Shown here: positions 1 through 11,789 of the stretch, piece after piece | Numbering within the stretch: position 1 is the stretch's first letter | Layout: each line of letters starts with the position of its first letter | NCBI RefSeq assembly: GCF_963583255.1 | Contig: NC_084818.1 | Location: 7,540,149-7,604,148 of the forward strand | Length of the DNA: 64,000 nucleotides | Direction: 5' to 3' | DNA from: Pyrus communis | Taxonomy: Eukaryota; Streptophyta; Magnoliopsida; Rosales; Rosaceae | The notes under the pieces: generated by a model | Database searches by the model: none | Seen by the model: only the letters and a program-made list of their open reading frames with translations | What the model was told of the DNA's origin: nothing | Program-made: the position numbers and the translations under genes

Positions 1-719
1 GGGTCCATGAAAATGGCTACACCTAATCCCCCATAGGATGGAGAAGAACCTCCTCGAGCCTGGATTCCACGGTGTCGGTTTCCTAATTCAATCACGCAAT
101 GCCATGTTCGAAAGAAAACACATGACAATGCATGATTGACTTGAAATACAACCACTATGCCAATCGTACCATCATACGCGGGTAAGTTTCTCTCCATCCC
201 ACGACTCTACGACTAATGTAGGCTAATGGGTAAGCCAAATTAAGCAAAAGGAACAAAATAAAGTTGCTACTGCTATCTATTATAAAAACAAAATTTGATT
301 GTATTAGTTTTTTTTTTTTTTTTTTCCACAAATTAGAGTACTTGGCATTAAAATGAATTTGATTAATAATCACAATATAAATTTATATAATGTAAAATGT
401 GCTATGTTATTTGATGTATGTAGCACCAGTCTTAATTATTTCAATGACGTTGTGCTTATGCGGCATCTATCGTAACAATAGTAAGTTTTTTATTTGTGAT
501 ACATAAATAACTTTAACGGATTTGTGAAGATAATAACTTATACAAAACAAATTTATTATCACTTTAACATTTCAAGCAAATAACGTACAATCATTTGTAA
601 AAGTTTTTACATAACACTTAATTATTGAACTATGACGACACGTAGCAATTTCGATTATAGAAAGTATAGGTGTCAAAATTTGAGTCTTATATTGACTAAA
701 ATAAAATAAAATTGGTTTT
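1..719. other. AT-rich intergenic DNA, no gene seen
   Basis: Short open frames here have no recognisable family, no good composition and no splice context. A poly-T run lies near 309-325. I see no gene, RNA or transposon end before the element that starts at about 720. Confidence 0.6.
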
Positions 720-1492
720 GGCTTAAATGTTAAAATATGTTCATGTGTTTTAGTCATTGGATTAATCTAGTTGATGTGTTTTCAATTTGACCAATTTGAT
801 CATTGTGTTTATCTCCGTTGGCCAATTAAGGATATTTCCATTCAATTTTTGTAAAAAAAAAAAAATATAATTGTTATAATTTATTTGATTTAAAATGAAA
901 TAAAACTAGAAATTAAAAGAAATATTATTCTCCTCCCAACTCTTCAATTTTTGTAAAAGAAAAAAAATATATATATATATAATTGTTATAATTTATTTGA
1001 TTTAAAATATTTAAAATGAAATAAAACTAGAAATTAAAAGAAATATTATTCTCCTTCCAACTCTTCAATTTTTGTAAAAAAAATAAAAAAAAAATATAAT
1101 TGTTATAATTTATTTGATTCAAAATATTTAAAATGAAATAAAACTAGAAATTAAAAGAAATATTATTCTCCTCCCAACCCCCCCCCCCAACAAAAAAAAT
1201 AAAAACATCACCCCCCCCCCCCTCTTTTCTATGTTACAACTTTAATTATTTTTTAGGCTGAAAGTTTTATCTCTTATATGTGTTATATTTCATTGATTTG
1301 CATTTTTTTGTAAAGAGAAATGATAATTATTTCTCGTATGATTTTTCTTATGAAATTTTTATAAAATATTGAATGAAATGTCCTTAATTAGTTAACAGAA
1401 ACAAACCCGAGGACTAAATTAGCTAAATTGAATATACAGGGATTAAATTAGCCATATGACTATAACACATGGACCATTTTGATATTTAAGCC
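720..1492. mobile_element. Long-TIR non-autonomous DNA transposon (Mutator-like)
   Basis: The two ends are inverted copies of about 120 bp. The left end starts GGCTTAAATGTTAAAATA and the reverse complement of the right end starts GGCTTAAATATCAAAATG; both arms run on to a shared CTAATTAAGGA-like inner end. There is no coding capacity. The middle is a low-complexity tandem repeat. The ends resemble those of the fold-back element at 26163, which has a clear 9-bp target duplication. Here the 9-bp flanks agree at only 6 of 9 positions, so the Mutator-like assignment is an inference. Confidence 0.65.
843..1185. repeat. Three tandem copies of a ~100-120 bp AT-rich unit
   Basis: A unit beginning CAATTTTTGTAAAA and ending in ATATTATTCTCC occurs three times, starting near 843, 945 and 1066. 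Copies differ in the length of A runs and in TA dinucleotide expansions. The array fills the core of the TIR element and is followed by C-rich runs at about 1179-1188 and 1210-1222. Confidence 0.85.
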
Positions 1493-1510
1493 ATGAATTT
1501 TTATAGGAGT

Positions 1511-1628
1511 GTGCTATCCACGCACCCCTTGACAATTTCTGTCCGTTGATCTTCTTTAATTTATCCGATCTAATGGCCGAAAATTTAAAAAGTGTGTGAG
1601 AAGTAAAATGAGATGTGTGATATCACAC
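1511..1628. mobile_element. MITE, GTGTTATCCACACACC family, copy 1
   Basis: The ends are inverted: GTGCTATCCACGCACCCC on the left and a GTGTGTGATATCACAC-like right end. The middle carries a diagnostic core (CCGTTGATC...CCGATCTAATGGCC) also found in copies at 36438 and 62634. It lies just upstream of GET4 and may form part of its promoter region. Confidence 0.6.
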
Positions 1629-1765
1629 TCTTTTTTATATTAAGGGGAGTAGATGTAATTCAGCGTAACTACCAAACCCGGATTCGTTTTGTGTGTTTCG
1701 AGTTGGAGAGAGTACAACCTTTGCTTACTTTGAACTCGACGCTCCCAGAAATTGAGACCATCATC

Positions 1766-4700
1766 ATGTCGCGGGAGAGACCCAAAAGAGGCGCATTGCC
1801 TCCCGCCCAAGAGGTACGCTACCCGAAATCGTCCCTTCAACTTTCTCGGTTTCTTGTGAAAACGAAGAAAAAAAAGTTTGGATCTTTGCTCAAGTTTTGC
1901 TCTAGTCTTTGCTTCCACAATTCGAAAACGTTTCAATTAAATAAATCCATGTGGCGGGTTTTGTTTTCTGTACTGAAAATTAATGCAATTTCTCAGATTT
2001 GAGATTCTGATTCGTAATTTCTCTACTTTTGAAAGAATTGTGATAGATGTGATCAGCACTGTTTTGTGCTGTTTGATTTGGAATGTGATGTGCTCAGCGT
2101 TAATCGTATTTGCAGATTCTAGTCCATAAAGCTGCTTTTGGCTTTTGGCTTTTGTCTTTTGTTATATAAACGTTTAATTTCTTCTGCAAAACGTTTTTGC
2201 TTTAGATTTCCTACATTCAAGGTAACAATTGCAGCCTGAATTTGGTTGTTGAGATTATGATGACACGATAATTCTTGTTTCGATATTCAGTGTTTTGTTT
2301 CTTTGATGTTCGATGCTTAGTTTCAATGCAGAACAGATTTCAGTTGCATTCTATCAGCAACAGTTGGTTTTAGGAAGGAAGGGTTCCAATTGCCTTTTTG
2401 TTTATCTACTTTAAATGCAGAATATTCAGAAATTAGAGAAAGTTGTAGAGGAAGGTAATTTCTATGGAGCTCAACAAATGTACAAATCAATTAGTGCAAG
2501 GTACGAGTGATATGCTCTTTATAATTTCTACTTACATAGTTTCTATTATTTAGTTTCGGGACTCAAGAGTATGATCAATCAGGGAATCTTGGGAATTGTA
2601 GTGACAGAAATTCTCCAATGTGGGATCAATCTTGCGGGATGTGAGTGCCCGGTTGATCGGCTGTCTAGCTAGGCTTTTTCCGTATTGGAGAAAGCCTCAT
2701 TTTATGTAACTGTCAGCATGGCTGTTGAGGAACCCAGGAACCCACTTTCTTCCTTTGTTTTTCTTAAAGGCATGTACCTTGATCAATATGGCTGCTTTAT
2801 TGCAGATATGTAGCTGCTCAGAGGTTTTCCGAGGGTGTGGATATCCTTCAGTCTGGCGCATGGAACCAACTGAAACATGGGCAGGTCATTACTTTCATGG
2901 TTCTGCTTCATCAATACTTATCTTACCTTTAGTTGAGATACAAACATGCGGAAAATATAACATGACATTTCATAATCAAATCTGTATTACTGATTCTGTA
3001 TGTACGGAAACAATTTCAGGTTACTTGTGGTGCTGAGTTAGCTGCTTTGTTTGTGGAAACACTTGTCAAAGGAAGATTCCCTTATGACGATGAAACCTTA
3101 GGTCAGTTGTTATCTTAGGTATAGAATTCATTTCTCGATTGATTCACTGTTGGCTTGTTCTTATCTTCTGTAGTAATTTTTAAATGCTTTTGAACTTTAT
3201 CTTGGTTGGTTCTAGTCACATGGTTCTTCTAGCAGGTCTTGGTTGGTTCTAGTCACATGGTTCTTCTAGCAGGTTCTGTTCGTATCAGAATATCAGTGTT
3301 ATGATAAATAGAATTTTTGGAGATGAATCACGATTCACATGTTTTCCTGGCCATTTTTGGCGTTTCGGTCTTTCTAGTATTAAGATTCTTCTATTTCGTC
3401 GTGATTATGACAATTTTTTGTCAGTTCGTGTCAGGAAAATTTATAAAGCATTTCCTCGGATACCTGTGCCGCAACAGTTAGGGGATTTAGATGACATGCA
3501 ACAACTGTCTGAAACACTTGGGGCAGCAAAAACATGTGTTGAGGGCTGCTCATCATTCCTAAAGGCTGCTCTTAAGTGAGTTTTTGTGCAATATTTTGCT
3601 TTTCCCGATTTTGAAAGAGATTTTATGGTTATGTTTTTGGTCTTTTTTATGCGGGAGTGAAGATATTTGATTCCTCTCTATCATGACTATTCAATGCTAT
3701 TTGATATTCGTGTGCTTTTTTTTTCTTTTGTTTAATCCATGCTATTTAACTCTAACTAAGCGTTTGGTTGGTGGGAAAAGGGGCCTGAGAAATTGTTTAC
3801 TTTCCCATGTTGGATAAGTGCAAGGAAGTGAAGATTTTGTAATAAATGCTAAGGGAAAGAAGATAATGCCGTTACTTATAGCCTTTTAACGGAAGCTATT
3901 CCTCCTTCCCGGAGCCCCGCTTTTTCCAACATTTTTTAGCATTTTTATAGATATTCAGGACGAAATTGGTCTCATTAAATATTGAAAAACCAATTATACC
4001 CACAACCGCACTTCATATTCAACTTTTTTCCCCAACTTATCCCTATTAAGGAAAATATCAATTTTGATTCTTTATATCCTAGTTAAATTCGTGATTGTAC
4101 AAAATATGTGTGTACCTGATGAGCACACGCAATATGTATTAAATATGCGCTTTACTTATATCAGATCCCAGAGTGTCATCGAGCACTGAAAATGCGTTGC
4201 TGTTTCTCTCTTCTCAGGTGGTCTAAGGAGTTTGGTGCACCCAGGAGTGGAGCTCCAGAAATACATGTTATGCTAGCGAACTACATATATTTTGAATCTC
4301 CTGAGGTGGTAAGTAGCATCTTGATATATATGTGTTTGTATATATACATTTATATATCTATATCTATATATATTCAATCTTTGTATTTAGCTCGCAAGTG
4401 CATACATCTCAAGCATAGTCTCCATATCTAGAATTTGGGAGTTCCAATTTTTGTCCACATTTCACAAATAACTGCTTATTAATTGCTAGTAGGGTCAAAT
4501 GGAATATTGGACCAACTTGATTTTTGCCAACAGATCACTATTTATACACATTTATTTACTGTCGTTTTCTACTTGAAAATGTTGGAATCATTTTTTTTTC
4601 ATAGGTTCTTCATGCTGTTCAAGCTATTCTTGTATTCACTTGTTCTAATGTACTTGAATTTGAAACGTGTAACCAAAAGGTCCAGTTTATACCTTGAGTA

Positions 4701-6482
4701 CTTTTGACTCTTGCTATTAGCGTAGAGTGAACACCAGTATCTCGTTTGATTGCTTTACAGGACATGGTTAGAGTGTCACATCATTTTGTTAGAGGAAACA
4801 ACCCCAAAGAGTTTGCTTCGACTTTAGTAAATTTTATGGGCAAGGTGAGGCTTTTTCCCCCACTTAACACTTGAAATCAATTTTCAAAAATTCAGAAAAA
4901 TGTATGCTTTGACGTGAACGGAATTATAGTTACCCTTTTTATGTGAAGTTTTTATGAGGTTCACACTTCTTGACCATGCAGTGTTATCCAGGGGAAGATG
5001 ATGTGGCCATTGCCCGAGCTATTTTAATGTAAGCCACATCTCCACTATGTGCTTGTATAGGCAATTCAAATGTTTTGTTCCCATTGATATCATTGATGAT
5101 AGTTGAACACCCAATCTGGATTATCGGACCTGAATCCTGGATTAGCTTCAATTTCTGAAGTCCACGATGAGTGCAATAACTCCATAACCTGAGTGAATTT
5201 TTTGTAAAAATGAGAACAATAACTTGATTACAATGTAAAGTGAAATTCCCTTTCTAAATTTTAATTTTTTTTTTGGGAACTATGAGAACAATTGAACATA
5301 CACATTCAACTACCGTCTCGCCATGTTTATATACGTTTCCTTTTGCTTTTGTTCTGAGATTGAGCAGTAGGCTAATCCAGCTAATTCTGTTTTCGGTTTT
5401 CCTATAGAGCTGATTTTGTGTCTTTCTATTCTAGGTATTTGTCAGTTGGTAATCTGAGAGATGCCAATATTCTCATGGATGAGATAAAGAAGCAAGTGGA
5501 GTCTAAGGAGCTTGACTTTCCCAAATCTGATTTGATCCAGTTCATCAATTTTCTTTTGCAAACGTATGTTGCGTTCAATTCTCCCTTTTTATTCATGAAC
5601 CGTAACAATCTTATACCCCATCTCTAGAGAAGGATCCATAAAAATCTTATCTGTCTAAATGGATTTTGGAGCATGGTAAAAGAAAATGAAACATACTGTT
5701 GCTTGGCTTCCGTTTTGCTCATTTTAGAGGCAATCGATATTGAATCAAGCCATTAAAAAGTAAAATCCTAAAGTGTAATTTTCGGTGACTTGGGCAATCA
5801 AAATATCGATAATCATACTGGAAATATGCAATTTATTTATGCCCCTCATCTTCATGCATCAAAATATTGATAGCCAAAGTCTCGAGAGATCATTAAGATT
5901 TAATTAGATTATGAAATAAGAAGGAACTTCAATTATTGATCTGTATGCTATGACTATGAGGTTTACAAATTGCTGAATTATTCTGAATGTTATTCTCAAC
6001 GCAGGTTGTTGAGAGATGCTCTTCCGCTTTTTAATATGTTGAGAGCGAAATACAAATCAAGCTTAGACAGAGAACCAACATTTCATGAGGTATGCGATTT
6101 TTTCTGCGTGACAACCTTTTCCAAATTTTTGTTAAATGGCTCTCACTAATGTGTACTCTTGTGCAAAGGTATATGCTAACTATGAATTTATGGTTTAGTT
6201 GCTGGATGAAATTGCGGAGAAGTTTTATGGAGTACGACGCAGAAATCCACTGCAAGGGATGGGGATGTTCGGCGAGATTTTCAAGGTAATTATGCATTGC
6301 CCACAATATTGTAGCTTGTAACAGAGTTGAACTCTTATGAACGGTTATCCACAAAATAATAACGATACAACTCTGACGGAGACTCTGTTCCATGGAAAAA
6401 AGCTGAGTGAGTCTTGAAATAACTGAGCAGCATTCTTATTGGAACATACATCCTTGTTATGCAGATGATGGGAGGTGACTAG
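1766..6482 (+). CDS. GET4: GET4, component of the GET/TRC tail-anchored protein insertion pathway
   Basis: Twelve exons read: 1766-1813, 2421-2500, 2806-2884, 3020-3101, 3425-3575, 4218-4308, 4761-4844, 4982-5028, 5435-5563, 6005-6089, 6199-6285, 6465-6482. All junctions are GT-AG and phases fit, giving 326 aa, close to the usual plant length. The protein starts [16 protein letters not shown], has the conserved blocks [37 protein letters not shown] and [18 protein letters not shown], and ends EIFKMMGGD. The family is an alpha-solenoid that bridges ubiquitin-like/BAG6-type factors and the GET3 ATPase in the cytosol, handing tail-anchored proteins to the ER route. That role is family knowledge; the gene structure is read directly. 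The start was chosen because exon 1 gives the conserved N terminus; a longer open frame upstream of the ATG is not needed. A GGTCTTGGTTGGTTCTAGTCACATGG-like segment is repeated in tandem in intron 4 (about 3211-3272). Confidence 0.93.
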
Positions 6483-6846
6483 TGGCGCGACGGAGCATCA
6501 AGTTCTCGCTTCCTCGGCGGATCCATCAATGCTACCGTTCTTGTGCCGGTTGATGGGAGTGTATTTGTATTTTTGATACTCTAGGAACAATTTTTGGGAG
6601 TGTATTTATATTTATATTGTTTTTCACCTAGGTAGATACAGGTCTTGTGTTTGTACCATCAACAGAATAATTTTTATTGTTTAATTTGAATATTCCAAAT
6701 TGTATGACTTCTAATCTTTCATGGCCATAATTTCTTCCGGATTCTGAAATCTGAGTACTGAAATCCGTTAATTCAAGATACACATCTCTGAAATAAGTTC
6801 AGAAGTTGACTGACATAACAAGCCAGGTATCTTGGAGCTCCATGAT
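6483..6846. other. GET4 3' flank
   Basis: AT-rich sequence following the GET4 stop, probably 3' UTR and terminator region. AATAAT/AATTTG-type A-rich signals lie near 6667-6700. No other gene is seen before the fragment at 6847. Confidence 0.45.
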
Positions 6847-6960
6847 GAGGTCTAATTGAGCATCCCAAGGACCAAACTTGTCGCCGTCGGCAACGCCTCC
6901 ACCACCTGACCGTACTCTCCGAAGCTCTCCGGAGTCGCTGTGATGGCCCTGAGCTCCACC
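6847..6960 (-). pseudogene. Fragment of a ureidoglycolate hydrolase-like gene, frameshifted
   Basis: On the minus strand the frame starting at 6960 reads VELRAITATPESFGEYGQVVEALP. The adjoining sequence in another frame reads GDKFGPWDAQLDL. Together these look like the N terminus of the plant ureidoglycolate hydrolase/AllA-like family, from memory. One base appears missing between ALP and GDKF (near 6887-6893), and the similarity fades after about 40 residues. The piece has a higher GC content than the surrounding DNA. It lies between GET4 and the PPR gene and has no start codon, splice context or remaining catalytic part, so it is a relic, perhaps carried by a transposon. I am moderately sure of the family. 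Confidence 0.5.
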
Positions 6961-7322
6961 GGCTTTGACTAGCTGTAGATTTCCATCTTTTTTTTATTCT
7001 TTCCTCTAACTATATCAGTTCATTGTATATCCTGCGTTCAGTTTTTTTTTTTCTGACTGTACGATATACAAACAGATTGTGATTCAAAGATTTCCGAAAT
7101 TCTCACAAAAAGAATCCGGAATGGATCCTCATTCATTCCTAAATAAAAATCCAAATGCAGAAATTTTCTGTTCCCTACTCGTCCTTTTCCGACGGATGAG
7201 GATCGAAACGCTGCCGTTCCCTTGAATCTAAAGTAAACGCAGCGTTTCGAGCTTCCCCAAACTTCAAACACCGAGCATTTTCTTCTTCTTCTTCAACCGA
7301 CTGCAACTTACACTCGCAATCC

Positions 7323-9641
7323 ATGGCAGCTCCAACTCAAGCCCTAACTCAGCGTCAACTCCTCAAAACCCTAACCAACCTCTTGACCTCCACAAAAATC
7401 CTAAACCCAGAACCTCTAAAACCCTACATTCCTCACCTGACCCAACCCCTCCTCCTCTCCATCATCTCCTCCAAAGCCCTAGCTTCTCAACCCACGGCCC
7501 TCCTCTTCTTCTTCCGGTGGGTCCAGGATCACACGCCCTCCCTAACCCAATCCCCACAGACCCTCCTCGCCCTCCTCCCCTCCCTCTTCACCCACCACAA
7601 GTTCTCCGACGCCAAAGCCCTCCTCGTCCAATTCATCGCCGCCGATCGCAAGAACGATCTCCACCACCTCATTCTTCACCCGGACCCCACCGTGCCGAAG
7701 CCCTCGAAGGCCCTTCTGGACACTTCCATTGGGGCATATGTGGAATCTGGGAAACCCCACCTTGCAGCCCAAGTGTTTGATAAAATGAAGCGGCTTCGGC
7801 TTCAGCCCAATTTGCTCACCTGCAATACTCTGATTAATGGTCTGGTAAGGTACGGGTCATCGCATTCGATTTCGTTGTCTAGAGGTGTGTTTAAGCATGC
7901 TGTTGAGTTAGGGGTTAAAGTGAATACGAATACTTTTAACATTTTGATATGTGGGTATTGCTTGGAGCATAAGTTTAGGGATGCTGTAGAGTTGTTGAGT
8001 AGGATGAGTGAATTCAGATGCGTGCCCGATAATGTGAGCTATAATACGATATTGAACTGGCTGTGTAAAAAGGGGCAGTTGAGTGAAGCCCGGGATTTGT
8101 TGTTGGACATGAAGAATCGAGGGTTGTTTCCGAATAGGAACACATATAACATTTTGGTTTGTGGGTATTGTAAGATGGGGTGGTTGAAGGAGGCAATGCA
8201 GGTGATCGAGTTGATGACACAGAACAGTTTGTTGCCGGATATTTGGACGTACAATGTCTTGATTAAGGGGTTGTGTAGGGAGGGTAGGATTGAGGAGGCT
8301 CTGAGGCTTCGGGTTGAGATGGAAAATTTGAAGTTGATGCCTGATGTTGTCACGTATAACACATTGATTGATGGGTATTTTGAGTGGAGCAGTGATTCAG
8401 AGGCCCTTAAGTTGGTTGAGGAGATGCGTGAAAAGGGAGTGAAAGCAAATGCAGTTACTTACAATATAATAGTAAAGTGGTTCTGTAAAGAAGGGAAGCT
8501 GGATGAAGCCAGTGATACTATAAGGAAGATGGAGGAAGATGGGTTTGCTCCTGATTGTGTCACTTATAATACTTTGATTAACGAGTATTGCAAGGCAGGG
8601 AAAATGGCAGAAGCATTTAAAATGATGAATGAGATGGGTACGAAAGGTTTGAAGATGGACATCTTTACTCTCAATACTCTTCTTTACACTCTCTGCAGTG
8701 AGAAGAAGCTGGACAAGGCATTTGACTTGCTTCGTACTGCAACTAAGCGGGGTTATATTCTTGATGAGGTAAGCTATGGAACCTTGATCACGGGATGCTT
8801 TAAGAACGAAAAGGCCAACAAGGGTTTCAAGCTTTGGGATGAGATGAAAGAGAAGCAGGTTGTTCCCAGCATTGTCACCTATAACACTATAATTGGAGGC
8901 CTCTGCCAGTCTGGAAAAACTGATCAAGCATTCGACAAGTTGAATGAGCTTCTAGAGAGGGGTCTAGTCCCTGATGGAACTACATACAACACGATAATTC
9001 ATGGTTACTGCCGTGAGGGGAATGTTGAGAAAGCATTTCAGTTCCACAACAAAATGGTTGAGGAATCATTCAAGCCAGATGTCTATACATGTAATATTCT
9101 TCTTTGTGGGCTATGTAGAGAGGGTATGTTAGAAAAAGCTCTTAAGCTTTTTTACACATGGATTTCGAAAGGGAAAGACATTGATGCAGTTACTTACAAC
9201 ACATTGATATCAAGCCTTTGCAAAGAAGGAAGGTTTGATGATGTTTTTGCTCTTTTTTCGGAAATGGAAGAAAACAAATTAGCGCCAGACCAATATACAT
9301 ACACTGCCATTCTGGGTGCACTTACGGATACTGGTAGGATTAAGGAAGCAGAAGAATTTATTTTGAAAATGATTGATATGGGAAAGTTACCTGATTGGCC
9401 CCCAGAATTGGAGAAGGTTAAAAATGGAGTGGCCGAATCTTCAGTTGAATATGATTCAAGCACAGGAGCCTATTCAGAAAAAATCATTGAGTGTTGCTTT
9501 CAAGGTAAATATAAGGATGCAATGCACATTTTGGAAGAATCAATGCAGAAAGGCATGACGTTAAGTAAAGATGTTTACATTAATTTGATGAATGGGCTGA
9601 TTAAGAGGCGAAAAAGTATATCAAAGGCTGTTAAGCTGTAG
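7323..9641 (+). CDS. P-class pentatricopeptide repeat (PPR) protein, intronless
   Basis: A single exon encodes 772 aa. After a leucine- and serine-rich N terminus (about 1-130, possibly containing an organelle-targeting signal) come 16-17 tandem 35-residue PPR motifs from about residue 133 to 735, of the form VTYNTLIxGxCKxGxxxEA...PD. No E, E+ or DYW domain follows, so this is a P-class protein, whose members bind organellar RNA to stabilise, process or help translate it. Motif residues 5 and 35 are mostly N and D. The layout resembles Arabidopsis At2g16880, from memory. The ATG at 7323 is preceded by a pyrimidine-rich, GAA/CTT-rich leader. The first 400 bp are very C-rich compared with the rest. 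The smaller open frames on both strands inside it are shadows. Confidence 0.92.
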   Translation: MAAPTQALTQRQLLKTLTNLLTSTKILNPEPLKPYIPHLTQPLLLSIISSKALASQPTALLFFFRWVQDHTPSLTQSPQTLLALLPSLFTHHKFSDAKALLVQFIAADRKNDLHHLILHPDPTVPKPSKALLDTSIGAYVESGKPHLAAQVFDKMKRLRLQPNLLTCNTLINGLVRYGSSHSISLSRGVFKHAVELGVKVNTNTFNILICGYCLEHKFRDAVELLSRMSEFRCVPDNVSYNTILNWLCKKGQLSEARDLLLDMKNRGLFPNRNTYNILVCGYCKMGWLKEAMQVIELMTQNSLLPDIWTYNVLIKGLCREGRIEEALRLRVEMENLKLMPDVVTYNTLIDGYFEWSSDSEALKLVEEMREKGVKANAVTYNIIVKWFCKEGKLDEASDTIRKMEEDGFAPDCVTYNTLINEYCKAGKMAEAFKMMNEMGTKGLKMDIFTLNTLLYTLCSEKKLDKAFDLLRTATKRGYILDEVSYGTLITGCFKNEKANKGFKLWDEMKEKQVVPSIVTYNTIIGGLCQSGKTDQAFDKLNELLERGLVPDGTTYNTIIHGYCREGNVEKAFQFHNKMVEESFKPDVYTCNILLCGLCREGMLEKALKLFYTWISKGKDIDAVTYNTLISSLCKEGRFDDVFALFSEMEENKLAPDQYTYTAILGALTDTGRIKEAEEFILKMIDMGKLPDWPPELEKVKNGVAESSVEYDSSTGAYSEKIIECCFQGKYKDAMHILEESMQKGMTLSKDVYINLMNGLIKRRKSISKAVKL

Positions 9642-11789
9642 TGACACCTTAGGCTATTTTTGACAATGTCAGAGTGCCCGAGCCTTGCCTACACGTTCTA
9701 TTTGAATAGGGCAACAACTGGACGAGGTACAACCTTTTGTTTTCTTATCTTTTCATGTTTCTCTAATCTTCTCATAGAATCCAGTTTCAACTTTAATTCT
9801 CATACAATCTTACTTAGTTCAAAAGAGTTAGCTAGAAGAACATAGAAATATTGACGGTATGATCCAGTTTGTAGATGCTTAGAAGAATGAAATTTCTTAG
9901 TAACTATGCAAAATGTCACTTTCCGTCTATTGTGAAAACACAAAAGAACATCACTTTTCGTCTCGGAACTGAGTGCTGTTCAACGTTTTGCAGTAATGAT
10001 GAAGCCAAGGGACATCGGCAACAGTATTATTTGCTAATCTTTTTATTCTTTTTGGACATGCAGCTGGAGCAAATTCAAATTAGTAAAGGAAAGATTTGTT
10101 TTACAATCTGCTGATGGTTTTATTGATGAGTGCTGATCTAAGATAAAATTAAGTTTGACATTTGTTGAAATTCACAGGTTCCTTTAACAAAAGAAAACAG
10201 TTCAAGTGAAATGAACAAAGTTTCTTTGTCCATGCCATTAAATTTGAGGTTTGGTGGTGTTCAAGTAAAGGCAGGGCATGGAAATCTTATCCTCCATTCT
10301 GAGACCGAAATTGAGAATCGGCAGCTAAAAATGGGACTAGCTTTCTTGAAAGGCGTTTCTTATGGCTGATGCGAGGAGAAACGGGTTCATGAGGTTAGCA
10401 ATAATCTGCAAGATGTAAAGAATCAAGTTCATTTTTCTTTCAAATTTGTTCTATATTTGAGAATGCTAGAGGGAAGAATGAAGGTGGTAAGGTTCCATAT
10501 CAGCGTACAATGTAGTACAAAGGAAAGTTTCCCTTGGAACAGATGATAACGTTTAAGAAGTGCTGTGTGTCATATTGCATCTTTCTTAGCCCTTTCAGAC
10601 AAGAGTTTTTTCCCGTCATTCTTGACAATGGCGATATTCATAAGGTTCGCGGAACAAGGGAAACGCAGTCCTGGGGGTTACAGCATGTGTCATACTATCA
10701 GCGATTCAGCATCAAAGAAGGAACAGCCATGGTCAATGAGGGGATGAAAGATACATTATCCATCGCATACGTGTGTTAGAAATGGATTGGACTACTGGTT
10801 TCATCAGTTCAGATGCATTGCGTTAGGACTGAGCGCTCGACAAAAGTGTCACCTCACTTTCGCGAGGATCCCTGCAATTTCTGGTACAATTTGTGCTTTT
10901 AAAGTTGTCAATGACGAAAGGAAGAGAGCTGTAAGCTGAATGATTGTATTTATATGCCATTGCTCTCTGTATTATAGATGAACTGTCTTTTATTTCTTCC
11001 TGAAAATATCCCGCCGTGTAAATTAAGTGTTTGGATGATGAGAAAAGAAAGAAATTCAATAAAGATTATGAAGGATGCTGGTATTATCCCATAACGTCTA
11101 GTTTTGCATTTCTCTAATGTGTTGGAGAAATGTAGTTTTTCATTATAAAAACGAGGGAGGAGTGCGAAAAAGAAAACGAGATTCTGAAAATCACTGCCTT
11201 TATAAATTTTTGTTTGGAAATTTCCGTTTTACCCAACCCTAAAGTAGAACATTCTAAGTTGGTGAGTCTGCTTGACTGTAGTCATAGGTAAGGTGAAATT
11301 TCTATAGCTTCTTCGGGGCCTAAAGTGGATAACCGTGACTTACCACCAGTTGTCCTCCTTTTATCTAAAATAAAAATAAAAAATAAAATGAACAACCCCT
11401 AATATAAAGACACTTCTCTTGTCGACCTTTCAACACTAGGCTGGTGTCAAACTTTATATATTGTGTTACCGATGAATATATTATTACTGGTTGCCCTTGA
11501 CTAAAATTATAAAAATTTGCAATTGAGCAGGTATATCAACTCATTCAAATTTAGTTGAAATTAAAAAGAAAGTTGAGAATAACAACGGGGTGACACAAAT
11601 AGTTTTTGGTCAGAATAATTTAGAATAGCAATAGCAATATCATTTGTATTAAAAAAAAAAAACATAAATAAATACGGGTATGCACGGGGAGAAAAATGTA
11701 TAAAAATCACTTAAAAAAATATTACAGAAAAAATGTCTAAGTTTGTCAAAAGTTGTATTCCTACCTAAGTCATTGAGTAAAAGTTTTAA
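9642..11789. other. PPR 3' flank and intergenic DNA, no gene recognised
   Basis: Several open frames of 60-80 codons occur (for example 10534-10779), but none resembles a family I know. The stretch 9900-10800 has a more gene-like base composition than true intergenic DNA and could be a long or spliced 3' UTR or a decayed exon. From 11100 on the sequence is AT-rich with a poly-A run near 11650. Confidence 0.4.

Noticed and set aside
7542..8927. Several long open frames on the minus strand and in frame +2 inside the PPR gene
   Set aside because: Shadows of a repetitive, intronless coding region.
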